Below are positions 23,201 through 33,365 of a stretch of 64,000 nucleotides of DNA, piece after piece. The first letter of the stretch is position 1. Every line of letters starts with the position of its first letter. Source of the stretch: Hypomesus transpacificus (Eukaryota; Chordata; Actinopteri; Osmeriformes; Osmeridae); the NCBI RefSeq assembly GCF_021917145.1, contig NC_061081.1:7321153-7385152 (forward strand), given 5' to 3'. A program made the translations under genes and the position numbers. Under the pieces are notes generated by a model. It was not told the DNA's origin. It did no database searches and saw nothing but the letters and a program-made list of their open reading frames with translations.

Positions 23201-25919
23201 TATCCTAACCTATCACATCAACCTCATGAGTTTCTATTCAAAGTCTTCCTCTTCTGTCTGTTTTGTTTCATATCGGTCATTCTCCCTCACCAAGGCCACT
23301 CCCTTCGACAATGCTTTGGACGGTCCGTTAAACACCCACATTGCAGAGCTGGTGGGAGGGGCAGGGAGCGTAGAGGAGCGGGCGAGGGAGAGGAGCACAA
23401 AGAGGAGGAACACCATTCGCTGGTTTAAGGAAACGCAAGCACGTAAGGTGATGCGCGACGGAGCCTTCCCCGGCTGGTTCCATGGCATGATCACACGCAG
23501 GTGAGAGACAAAGTGGGGGGTGACGAACAAAGGGTTTAGTCTGTCTCTTCATTAACGGAGTGACCGTTGAGTTCTCAGTTTTGTAATCTGCAAATTGGGA
23601 GTGAAAGAGATCTCTGACAATAGATGAACACCAGGCTTTGATCTCAATCATGTCTCACTCTGCACTGAAGGCCAGCGGACAGTGTTCATAGTGAATAGGG
23701 AAAAACAAAGAACATACAGCCTACAGCTGTATGTTATTGTAGGCAGGCGGATACTACATCATGGAACTGTGACTGTCATCAGAACACAGTCGGTTACAGT
23801 AGCAACACATGCATATGAATGGGTAATAAGACAGAGGATTGAACAGATGATAAGGGTAACAGCTGATTTTGATTAAAATAAGCACATAGGAAATCCCATT
23901 TTTTCCACAAGGTTCTTCTGATTCAGTGTGAGAATTCAGTGAACAGACAATTCATGGTTGCTGTTTAGTTTTAACTGTCATTGGTCGGTGTGTCTCTGAT
24001 TTATAGACAATCTGAGGACCTGCTGACAGACAAGCCTGTCGGATGTTTCCTGATCCGAGTGGGACAAAGCCGAAAGGGTTACACACTGTCATACAGGTAA
24101 GGCTAAAGGTAACGCATACACTGTCAAAAACACTCCTAAAAAGCTTTTGGGACCAAACCCTCTTACCCCATGACATGTGACTTCTTCCTGTGTCCAATCA
24201 GAGGGGAGAACCGCTGCAGACACTACATGATTGACATGCAGTCCAATGGGAAGTATGTGATCCTGGGTGAGGACCGTGCCCACTCTTCCCTGCCTGACCT
24301 GGTGGAATACCACAACCACACTGGCATCAAGCCCTTGATGGAACTGCTCACCAGCCCCTGTGGACAGGTGGGGTCTATACTTTTATACTATTCTATACAC
24401 ACGGTTATGGTGTGTGCTGTGTGTTTATATAGTCTATTCTTTTTTGTTCCTTTCAGTAAAAGTTTCTTGAAGGATGGGGGTATAAAAAATAAGAATTCAG
24501 TGTTTCAATTTCCTTTAAGTTTACTACCTTGTTCCCTACTCAAACCCATGGGCAATATAAATAACTTCTTGGGCCTTTTTGCACCAAACCATGACGAATA
24601 ATGACATCAACAACTATTAATTGTTCATGTGTTTTTTCCAGATGTGTGACCAGGAGCCAGACTACGAGGAGCTGAAGGGCATTCACCCCTTCTACCGGTC
24701 CCTCCAGCCTGGGGAGGAGTTGGTGGAAGAATCCCAACCAGACCAGATCCACCAGGAGTTTCAGCGTCTCTTTGTGCCCCCAAGTCAAAATCCTAGTTCT
24801 GACAACCGACCTCCGGTCCTTCGGCGGATCTCTGACCGCAGACATAGGATGGAAGCTCAGGGAGAGAGCTGGGAGGGCAGACTCCAGCAGGGTAGAAGTG
24901 TTGGAGGGTATGATGGTGAGGGTGAGAATAAGAGGACATTTCCCAGGCTGTACCCATCTATAAGGCTGGCTATGCGGGAGATTCAGCATGTGCAACAGGT
25001 GAGATATTGTGATCGATAAGACTTTTTCTACAGGGATCCATAATATATTTATATATCTGAGAAATCCGCCAAAGCGACTGAGAAACTGCAATACAAGCCT
25101 TAGAAAAACATCACCAAGGAGCCTCAATAGAGGGTTATTATATTTAAGCCACTTTGTGTGAGATGCATAAAAACTTGCATCCGACATGTCAGTACAAGTG
25201 CCTTTGCGGAATTTACCAATAAAGTTGCCACTGCAATTTTAGAGCAACATGATGTAGGACTACAGCTCTTGCTGGGACATGTCTTTCAATATTCCAATAC
25301 AATGAGTTCATTTGAATTTGCTGATTTTAAAAACAACAACTTTGAATTGGTTAGGTATCAGTAAACTATTACGTTCTTCTTTTATTTTCAAGCCCATTGG
25401 GGTTGGAAAAGAAATGTGGTTTAGTGGTGTCTAAATCTCTCTTTCCTGCCCTTCGATCTCTCTCCTCCTCAGCACTTCTCAGGTAGTCTGGATCAGTCTT
25501 CTATCCCTCACATTACACCTTCCTGGAAGAGGCCTGGTAGGTCATGGGACAGAATTTTAGTGCGTCTGCATATTTAACTGAGTTGCATTTGTTATGGCTC
25601 GCTATTCAGTATAAAAACCGCCCACCCGCAGCATCTAATTGCTAGCTTTTTGGTGGCAGAGCTGGATAAAGCGTTGTTTGAGAGGTAATCATTGCATGTG
25701 TGAGTCAAGAGGACCTTAGATTGAACCCCAGTGTGGGCAAGAAAGGGAGGAAGCGATACTGACAAGCGATGGAATGACACCAGTTGCACATGTTGTCGAT
25801 ATTCACATCTAATCCTACCTAGTCTTGAATGCGTTGATCTGTTCATGATACTTAAGGCATAATACAGTAAAGAGAAACATTTTTCATGTTGTATTTATTT
25901 GTTTCTTGCAGATTCCTAA
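6996..25919 (+). CDS. Unconventional myosin with C-terminal SH2 domain
   Basis: 30 exons, all in phase, 1098 residues. Exon starts: 6996, 7703, 8067, 10306, 13184, 13483, 14130, 14561, 16213, 16730, 16917, 17610, 18119, 18306, 18656, 19080, 19267, 19458, 20754, 20962, 21202, 21552, 22522, 22945, 23295, 24007, 24202, 24642, 25473, 25912. An in-frame TAA lies two codons before the ATG, fixing the start. The motor (about 5-665) has P-loop GESGAGKT (101-108), switch [10 protein letters not shown] (150-158), switch II DIFGFE (374-379) and an acidic TEDS residue (Glu321), so it should be an active actin-dependent ATPase. One IQ motif (about 692-711) precedes a Glu/Arg-rich helix (to about 758), a proline-rich linker (764-802) and an SH2 domain (863-956, Arg888 in FLIRVGQS). 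There is no N-terminal kinase, unlike class III. I recall an SH2-bearing metazoan myosin class (possibly XXVIII); the exact class is unsure. It likely couples phosphotyrosine signals to actin. Confidence 0.92.
12065..12690. mobile_element. hAT-like non-autonomous element in myosin intron 4
   Basis: The left end TAGTGTTTCCCCTAGG and the right end (reverse complement CAGTGTTTCCCCTACC) form inverted termini typical of hAT elements. A second hAT-type end (reverse complement CAGTGGTTCCCAAAGTGGGG) at about 12470-12489 suggests a nested insertion. No transposase frame is present, and the flanking 8-bp duplication is not clean. Confidence 0.5.
13334..13437 (+). repeat. 52-bp tandem duplication in myosin intron 5
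   Basis: Two nearly identical 52-bp copies (13334-13385 and 13386-13437), each starting AGCTCTCTGTGTGTG and ending in CTTCTCTCTTGG, differ by one base. They sit just before the acceptor of exon 6, and the copied unit contains part of a pyrimidine-rich tract. Confidence 0.85.
17189..17235 (+). repeat. (GT)n microsatellite, myosin intron 11
   Basis: About 23 uninterrupted GT units. A shorter GT tract also occurs near 11697. Confidence 0.95.
20509..20598 (+). repeat. Perfect 45-bp tandem duplication, myosin intron 18
   Basis: The unit starting CTGTTTGAATTGACACTGTG and ending GCAGTTCAGAA occurs twice back to back (20509-20553 and 20554-20598) without mismatch, so the duplication is recent or has been homogenised. 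Confidence 0.9.
21691..21876. mobile_element. Short inverted-terminus element in myosin intron 22
   Basis: The left end AGGGCTGACCAACCCTGCC and the right end (reverse complement AGGGCTGACAAACTTTGCTC) form imperfect inverted repeats about 186 bp apart. A related end ('agggctgtccaacc') is seen at 3521 in the Kunitz gene intron. This is a common type of fish MITE. It begins only 47 bases after the exon 22 donor. Confidence 0.55.
23480..24367 (+). other. SH2-coding exons of the myosin gene
   Basis: The end of exon 25 (to 23500), exon 26 (24007-24096) and exon 27 (24202-24367) code for one complete SH2 domain: [16 protein letters not shown], the phosphate-binding [15 protein letters not shown] in strand D, then [20 protein letters not shown]. 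The RHYMI plus [16 protein letters not shown] pattern is closest to the SH2D2A/SH2D7/HSH2D group of adaptor SH2 domains. The phosphotyrosine arginine (Arg888) is intact. The SH2 exons lie between charged-linker and C-terminal exons in continuous phase, so this is not a run-on of a neighbouring gene. Confidence 0.9.
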
Positions 25920-26159
25920 TCCACAGGAAGGAGTATTTTAACTCATGGCTGCTGTTCATTGATTTAAAAAACAGAATAACCTTGACAATATTCTGTAATG
26001 CCTGAACACTTCTGAACACATTTTATGGAAAAACCTCCTTACAAATAATAGTATTTTAATTGTTCAGTTTTACTGGCTGCTGTTTTAAATTGAAAGGTCA
26101 TTTGTGTTTTAGCTGTTTATTTCTCTATTTAAATGTAAATTAAGTTATTACATGTACTG

Positions 26160-26165
26160 AATAAA
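26160..26165 (+). promoter_or_regulatory. Poly(A) signal of the myosin gene
   Basis: AATAAA about 240 bases after the myosin stop codon in the terminal exon. Confidence 0.7.
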
Positions 26166-26539
26166 CATGTTTTAAATTATCCCTTTTTTCTATGTGTCTG
26201 CCTGAGTTCACATTCATCTGATCACCTCACAGCAAGAGGTCCAAGGTTTGCTTGGGGCGGTGCACAGGTGGGCCATCTTTGAGGTCTGTGTGGAGTTTGT
26301 ATCTTCTCCCCGCTCACATGGGCTCAAATGTTATAGAATTTGCACTGACTGAATCGAAAATTTAATAAAACGTGTTCCTGCATGGACAACATTTGCAATT
26401 TCAAAAGAAAAATAATCAGTTCCTCATTATGGGGTATTTTGTTCAAATCATTAAAAGCCTTAAGCCTTTCAATGAATATAATTTGAAATTAACACTGAAT
26501 ATTTTAGAAAAACTGAACATACAAAACCTATCCAAAGAC

Positions 26540-26900
26540 ATTTCCATTTATGCATTTAGCAGACGCTTTTATCCAAAGCGACTTCCAAGAGAGAGTTTTA
26601 CAAAAGTGCATAGGTCACTGATCATAACAACGAGATAGCCCCAAACATTGCGGGTAGCCAAACATGAAGCATACATTGTGAAGCCAAATAAGTCCCAAAG
26701 GGAAGAACAATAAGAGCATGTAGTTAGACAAGTTACAATTAAACAGCAAGAACCCCAAAAGTGCAAGAGTGTACCTGTGGAAAAAGCAAGCAACAATAAT
26801 GTATTTCACAGCGAGTACAATCATTTTAAGACAGTTACAACGAACCAACAAGAGCAACAAGTCTCTCAATAAGAGTTATCGTGATCCTGGGGAAAACTAA
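26540..26900. repeat. Interspersed repeat with the 'TTAGCAGACGC' core
   Basis: The stretch starts with 'atttagcagacgcttttatccaaagcgac' (26554-26582), a core I recognise as very common in teleost genomes. The same core recurs at 42555, 44800 and, on the opposite strand, 51480. The tail to about 26900 resembles dispersed fish repeat sequence, but its 3' limit is unclear. No gene is seen in 26170-27073. Confidence 0.55.
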
Positions 26901-27073
26901 CATAACAATGTGTTGACCATAATTGAATAAGCCAATGAGGTCTTACCTGTAAAGGGAGTGGTTTTTCGTACACGCAAAGGCTGGAAAGATTAGAAAAAAG
27001 AAACCAGATATTGAGACAAGGCAAAGATAGACGACACATTCTTCTCCAGCTTTTGGACTTTTTCCTTTTATTG

Positions 27074-27834
27074 ATGGATCTCAGGGTTTTTGCTCTAATG
27101 CTTTGTGCTGGTGTTTGGTTTGCTGATGTGCAAGGTAATAACATTTATATGTATTTAAAATTCTGAACTGTGCAATGTGAATGATTACATGGCCAGCAGT
27201 ATCTTACCACTTAGCTCTTCACTTAATCTAATTTAATTGTTATTATTTTGTATTGATGTAACCACCAATGCTTATTTTTAGGAGCCATTCCTAAATGTTG
27301 TGTTGCAACCTCAAAGCACTTTCCTCAGAGTTTACTAATGAGTGTGGAACGTTATGAAATGCAGAACAGCCATGGGCCATGTGACATTGAAGCCCTGATG
27401 TAAGTACACCACCCTAGTGGATTACATTTGACATAATACACTTGCGTGAATGATTGCTGAATGTTATGTTTCATAACTTAATACCGAATCAAATACTTTT
27501 GCATGATTACAAGAACACTTGAAAGCTTTCAAGGACATTCAATTGTTGACATCTCTATGCTAGTGGCCTTTTGTTCTATCTCTACAAATTTTTTATTGTC
27601 AGTACCACATAGAACTATTTTTGCATTTCCACAGACCATCTGTTTACCTTTTACAACATTTGCTCTAACAATCTCACTCTGTCTCCCTCTAGACTATATG
27701 CAAATGGTAAGAAATACTGTTCTGACCTAAGAGTGAGGAGGATCCTGAGAAGACTCAAGCAGATGAGGCATGCTCAGACAGATCTCACCCACGAGAAACT
27801 CATGTTGCAAGCTTCCACTTCAGTTAATTTCTAG
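27074..27834 (+). CDS. CC chemokine, CCL27/CCL28-like
   Basis: Three exons, 27074-27134, 27282-27399 and 27693-27834, in phase; 106 residues. Residues 1 to about 21 form a signal peptide (MDLRVFALMLCAGVWFADVQ). The mature protein begins near GAIPKCC, with the adjacent CC pair, then two further cysteines in GPCDIEAL and KKYCSDL that complete the four-cysteine chemokine fold. It ends in a basic C-terminal helix (RVRRILRRLKQMRHAQ). The three-exon structure with these phases is normal for CC chemokines. GPCDIEALIL resembles the CCL27/CCL28 pattern GDC-L-A-IL, hence the subfamily call; a CCL25-type assignment is the main alternative. Expected role: a secreted attractant for leukocytes acting on CCR10-like receptors. 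Confidence 0.8.
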
Positions 27835-27840
27835 GGGTAC

Positions 27841-28010
27841 AACCATAGGCGATTCTAGGTTTTAAAACTGGGGGTGCAAAGGGTAGTGATTTTATAATAT
27901 TTTGCTTACAAAAAATGACAATTAATTCTAGATCTTAAATTTAAAATTAATCATTAGAGTACAACAAACAAAATGCACCCCCTGCACCTGCGGTAAAATC
28001 GCCAATGGTT
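27841..28010. mobile_element. 170-bp MITE with terminal inverted repeats
   Basis: The ends AACCATAGGCGATT and AATCGCCAATGGTT are inverted repeats with one mismatch. The interior is AT-rich with C-rich and G-rich subterminal tracts. It starts only 7 bases after the chemokine stop codon, so it lies within that gene's 3' UTR. Confidence 0.6.
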
Positions 28011-29807
28011 ACAATTGACTGTATTCTCATGTTCAGACTATTGGCATAATCCATATTCAGTCTTGATTACCACTCCGTTTCTTTTTCATTTGTGATGGTA
28101 CTTGCTGAAAATACTTTTTCATATATCCAAATATACCCAACATTAGACATTTACAATTTCAAATGTTTTTATGTTAGTCATTGACTGTTATTACTACTAT
28201 TATTGTTTTAAGAAGCTATGAATAAATCATACGGCTGGATATACCTATTCTGTAATCTCCCTTAGAGAATATATAATCAGTTTATGCTATGGTGCATGCT
28301 ATCATTAATATTTCAGACTTCTGAGGTGCTTTTACATACTGCGTATAACTTGAAAAAGAAATTGCCTGTGCACCAGCAAAATAAAGTCCACATGTACACA
28401 GTTGAGCATTTCAAGATGTCACAGTGGCACACTGGGGATCAGTCTTAGAGGAAATGAAGAAGTGTATTGACTGCAGCATATATTTGAGGAACACATCATA
28501 CATCTTCATGTTAAATGAGGGAACATTGAAATCAAAGCTCAAGATATTTCATGGCAACAATCCTCCATTTTCACATCCATACTTCTTTTAAAATGTGTTT
28601 CTTCTTTTAAAATGATTCTGCACTTATGCAGTATTGCATAGATGGAAACAATTCAAACTGATACAAAGCAGGAGTTTTTAATTAAAAATCAAATCCTTGT
28701 TGGCACTACAGTCATACATTTCAAACATAATTCACTATATGCATAATGTCTAATTGTTGTAATTCACACTGAACTGTTTGGCATTCCTCATTGAATTAGG
28801 TAATTAATCTTCAGTATGAAAGTAGTCTTCAAGTCTAAAATATTTTTTTCTGTACAATTTTTAGCTAAGTGTAACAACAAAATGTTATTTCTCTCAGATG
28901 ATCAATCATATTGTGTTTCACCATTATCAATGTAACCCAAGAAAACACACATACTTTCTAAAACAAGTAAATTGCAATTATAATCGGAAAAATGCATTGA
29001 AACTTAATTGAATAACCTATCTCTTTTGCACTTATTTGCAAACTATTTTGCAGAATTACTGCAATAGAAACAACCCATAATGGCATTTATAAATTTCTTG
29101 TGCTACACCATTTTATAACATGATACTGCATTTATTATCCAACGTATCATTGATCCTGTTCACAACAAATTCAATTTTCAATGACAGTAAAAGATGCAAC
29201 ATCTTTCAAGTATCTGATTCATTGGGGTTAGGGTTAGTATTGCAATTGACGATTGGTCAATATTGGCACAAAGCTAAACTTGTTTTTACTATTGGGAAGG
29301 GTCCTTACAGGAACCATACAATTGTGGCATTTTGAGTTCCACACAACTGTTCTCAAGAAATTACACATCAGGACAGATGTTCAGGCTGAAGTTAAACATT
29401 GATGCAACAATAACCTACATCAAATCAGCCCACATTTCATAGTATGTCGAAAGCCTTATGTAAAAGGGAGGCATGAGGGCATAACAGAATACATATATCT
29501 GTGTTTTGACAACAGAGAAGTACATTTGGTTCTGAATGGATGGCAGGCCTTTCGGGATGATTTTCTTTAACCCTTGATAAGAAAAAGAGCTTGTCAAGTT
29601 AGACAAAAATTAAGACAGGTTAGACAACATGAAGGGCTAAGCAGATTAAGGGACTATTGGGATGCTTATGTATTCCGGCACCATACACTGGTGCTTTTAC
29701 AACATCCAATTTTTTGTTTTACCATTTTAATACTTCACCATTCATGTGTCTACTGTGAAAAACATTCTAAAAACATTGATCTAATTGTATTGATCTAAAA
29801 GTGTATG
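28011..29807. other. Gene-free AT-rich spacer
   Basis: I found no coding exon, RNA gene or clear repeat ends in this stretch. It probably includes the remaining 3' UTR of the chemokine gene at its left end. Confidence 0.5.
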
Positions 29808-29808
29808 T

Positions 29809-30227
29809 ACACCAATGAGCCAAAATATTATGACTACACATAAGGAAAGTGAGTAACGTCATCATCTTCTAACAATGGCACATGAGGTCAGGGTATATAA
29901 GATGGTAAACAAACAATCAGTTCTTGTTGTCAACATGTTGGATGCAGGAGAAATGGGTAAAAACCTGAAGGACGTTGACAGGGGCCAAATCATGGCCAGA
30001 AAACTGGGTCAGAGCATCTTACAAAAGCCAAAGCTTATGGTGTGCTCCTGGTCAGACATGGTATCCTACAGACAGTGGTCCAAGGAGGGACAAACTACGT
30101 TTAGTTAATACAGCAGAGGAATGTCACAACAGAGTGCATTGGCTCCATGTGTCAGCGTGTCTGTACTGTTTCGGCGGCAAATGAAGGACCAACAGCATTG
30201 GTCATAATTGTGTGGCTCATTGGTGTG
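29809..30227. mobile_element. Internally deleted Tc1/mariner element
   Basis: The left terminus CACCAATGAGCCAAAATATT and the right terminus (reverse complement CACCAATGAGCCACACAATT) are inverted repeats. The left end abuts a TA, as expected for Tc1/mariner. The left-internal part ('gggccaaatcatggccagaaaactgggtcagagcatc', 29982-30018) matches the 5' coding region of a widespread fish/frog Tc1-like transposase. Most of the transposase frame is missing, including its catalytic part, so the copy is dead or non-autonomous. Confidence 0.75.
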
Positions 30228-30977
30228 GGTACATTTGTGTAGATTGAACTGCCAGATTGAGAAATATTGTTGCTTTAATTTACCCCTTCACGTTTCTTCT
30301 TTTTGTAGACAAAGGTGTATGTCATTTGCACTACACATTTGATATGCTTAAGGGCATGGACTTTGTTTCTAAAATAAACTTAAGCAAAGGATACACTTAT
30401 ATAAATGTTGTGTTTCCATTCTCTGTTTTTGTGTATGTTACAGTTTACGGTACCTTTGCTCACTTCCTTCAATATTGGGACAGCAGATGCTGTATGCATT
30501 TGCAGAACAACATTTATGCATATGCATATTTTTGGAGGAAACGAGTAAGCAGTGATCAAGGAAAGAAGACATTTTCCAACTAATGAAACACATACACTGT
30601 TACTGAAGGAACTGTTTCGACAACAAGCCAATACCTTTGAACTGTGTTGATTAGGCTTTAATGTGTTTACACTATTGAAGTCATCATTCAAAAAACCCTC
30701 TGAGATGTTGGAGAATGTGTCATTGCAAAGACCTGCCATAAGCATGCGAAGCAACACCAAACATGGGTGCCTACTGTGATAGGTTCATCAGATGCTTCAT
30801 GCCATCTCACAGTCTCTGCAGAACAATGCCGTGCATGCTTATGGCAAGACTAACAACGCATTGCAGAATTCATGAGGCCTTTTAGGAATGACTACACAAC
30901 ACCACCTTAAATACAGATCACTACTTCACTATTCAGTGATATGTCCAAGTTTCTAAGCACAGGCACAGCTTTAGCGG
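30228..30977. other. Spacer between the Tc1 relic and pdxp
   Basis: AT-rich sequence with only short frames that match nothing I recognise. Confidence 0.4.
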
Positions 30978-30983
30978 TTTATT
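30978..30983 (-). promoter_or_regulatory. Candidate poly(A) signal of pdxp
   Basis: AATAAA on the minus strand, 16 bases after the pdxp stop codon. If used, the 3' UTR would be unusually short. I saw no better-placed signal in the next 200 bases. Confidence 0.45.
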
Positions 30984-30999
30984 TATGTCCATCAAGACT

Positions 31000-32649
31000 T
31001 CAGCCCTCCTTCGCTTCCTCCTCGTATGCTTTGATAAAATCGCCAATGGTTTCCACCACGTAATCTGGCACGAAGTGCATCTTCTCTGGGTCGTCACTGT
31101 CCTTATAGCTCTGGGCCTCTTCCATGGTGGACACCCCTGTCAAAGTAAGCATGGTGTCCAAGCCACACTTAGCCCCAAACAGGATGTCCGTCTCCAGGCG
31201 ATCGCCAACCATAATGGACTGGGCTGGGTCCAGGCCGAACTGGCTTGCCATGCAATCAAACATGAAGCGGCTAGGCTTGCCAATCACTATAGCCGTCCTG
31301 CTGCTGGCCGTTTCCACGGCAGCCGTGAGGCTCCCCGATCCTGAGAGAGAGGAGTGAGAAGACGTTTCTACAGATTACCGATAAAATTTGTTAATTTGGG
31401 GGGGACGACGACTGTGTAGAAAGTGATTCCAGCCACACATATCAAACACCATACATTGTCACAAACAGTTAAGGATTGTGTGTAGCCTGACAAAAAGACA
31501 AACTTGTTTTTCAAACTGCATTCAATCCCGTTCTATAGAAAGCCACATCTATGGCCACAGCTAACAAATGCAACGAGAAATGCTGATGTGGCATTTAGTC
31601 ACCCAGTTGTTGTTCCAACAGATGCTCAACATAATGCTGCACGATTTTAAAGCAGTTTTACTAGGTCTCTGTTGTAGCCAGAAGATAAATGGCTATGGGA
31701 AACTCCATTAATCAAACAAATAACATTGGGTAGTATATGTAGTGATATTAATGCAATGTCCAAAGGCTCTTCCAAACTCCCAAATCTTTGTCTTGATGCG
31801 TTGAATGATTATAATTATGTTGCGTCATGTATAATTATTGTGTTGTGTTTGGCCTTTTTTATGAAAGACCAAAAGAGTTTGGTTAGAAACAGACTGCAGT
31901 TGAATTACTATTCTGAACTATTAAGTATTAAATACTTCTTAAGTAACTAAGAAGTATTTAATTCCCTAGTGACTAAATAAGGCTACAGCCTTCTTTCCCA
32001 TTGTAAATCCCATTCCATGCACTTCAACCCTTGGGGAGACAAACCTACCTGGTGTTATTCTACCACCTCGCAGAGGGTGCCAAGGGTCAGGGTCAGTAGC
32101 TACAAATAGGCAATTGGGGTTTTGTAAATAACAGGTAGCTTTTGCCAGTTTTATGAAGTTGAATTTTTCGTCATATCCAACAAGCACTGCCTTAACGTCC
32201 TGGTCCAATGGATAGTCGTAAATGGTCCCTGTTTGTGCGTCTTCACTCTCCTCCACTATGGGAACTCCGGCCTCCTGTAGCTCCTTCACAACCCCTTGAC
32301 AACCGATGACATACACCTTTCCCTGCACCTTCGCCACGTCGCGCAGGTAAGCTGCAGAGCAGTACGCAGAGCTGAATATATCTTCCTCATCCACATCAGT
32401 GAACCCCAAACGCGCAAACTTTGTCACGTAGTTAGCTCTGGGCCTGGTGCAGTTGTTAGTCACGAAAAATACCTTTTTGCCTTGCTGTTTCAATAGTGTC
32501 ACCACCTCTGGAGCGCCTGTCACCACCGTTTCGCCATTCCAGATGACACCGTCGCAATCGAAAAGGACGTTGTGCTTTGCGTCGAGGAGATCTCGTAATT
32601 GAGAACCTCTGATTTTTAAACACCCTCTGCTTCCCACCGCCCCTGCCAT
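31000..32649 (-). CDS. pdxp: pdxp, pyridoxal phosphate phosphatase / chronophin
   Basis: Two exons on the minus strand, 32649-32049 and 31340-31000, joined in phase; 313 residues. It is a HAD-superfamily C2-capped phosphatase. The nucleophile motif is FDCDGV with Asp31 and Asp33. GKPSRFMFDC and GDRLETDILFGAKCGL carry the catalytic lysine and the Mg-binding aspartates. VATDPDPWHPL and GSLTAAVETAS resemble PDXP (DPWHPL, GSLAAAVETAS) more than the paralogue PGP. The enzyme removes phosphate from pyridoxal 5'-phosphate and acts on phospho-cofilin. The start at 32649 has a good context (A at -3, G at +4); the frame stays open upstream without another ATG. A phosphoglycolate phosphatase (pgp) identity is the main alternative. 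Confidence 0.82.
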
Positions 32650-33365
32650 TCTGCACGGTGAGCCTAGAAAAAGCTCGAGTCCTGTTGTCAACAGAAAGGT
32701 ACAGTTACGTCACTCAAATTAAACGGGTAAGGTCGGTTACTGCACCTCTTTTTCCACCGGAACGTACACAGACGTAGCGTATGGCTATAATGGTACCAAA
32801 ATTAAAAGTCCTCGTTCTGATAGGTGGGAATCTTTCACTCTTTCCATCAGTGCTCACACAAGGGGCGGATACACTCACCCTATTCATTTTATTGGCCCTT
32901 GGATAGGAAGACCCGCCTTTCCCTCCCCTCTGCCCAATGTAATGGCGCACTGACTGAAACCAATACTAATCAATGATTACAACTAGCTACAACAGGGTTA
33001 TGAAATTGGGTGTAATTTGAGCAGATTGTAATTGTATGGACTGTGCTGTGTGCCTGGTTTGCGAGACAATTGCAAGTAGGCCTACTGTTTTGATTGGAAG
33101 ACTTGTCTAGGCCCTAGGATAGCAGGTGTTAAACGTCAATAACAACTCCTCGACATCTTATTCTATTGTGTAACATGAAAGGGAAATGATTGAAATTGAA
33201 TGGAAATAATTGTAGGCCTAATTATTCGGCAAATCAATCCTCTGTCTTTTTTTAACCCAACGTTTAATCATAACGTCGATGACATTTCTCCCGCCCAGAA
33301 GATGGCGATAACACACTAACAGGCAGTTTTATAGTGAGAAAAATGTCAGCCCCCTTGGCCATATT
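32650..33365. promoter_or_regulatory. Bidirectional promoter region, pdxp / setd9
   Basis: The start codons of two divergent genes are about 715 bases apart. The stretch contains CCAAT/ATTGG-type and GC-rich patches (around 32890-32930) near pdxp and AAGATGGCG at 33299-33307 near setd9, a match to the YY1 motif. No exon or repeat was recognised in it. Confidence 0.5.

Noticed and set aside
24540-25187. 215-residue open frame on the minus strand
   Set aside because: It lies antisense to myosin exon 28 (24642-24998), whose plus-strand frame is phase-consistent with the SH2 exons. The antisense peptide has no recognisable motif.
29875-30184. Two overlapping frames of 69-77 residues
   Set aside because: They are the broken 5' coding remnant of the Tc1-like element, not a host gene.
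32650-32691. N-terminal extension of pdxp upstream of ATG 32649
   Set aside because: The frame stays open to 32691 but there is no ATG in it (TTG only); 32649 has a good initiation context and gives a normal family length.
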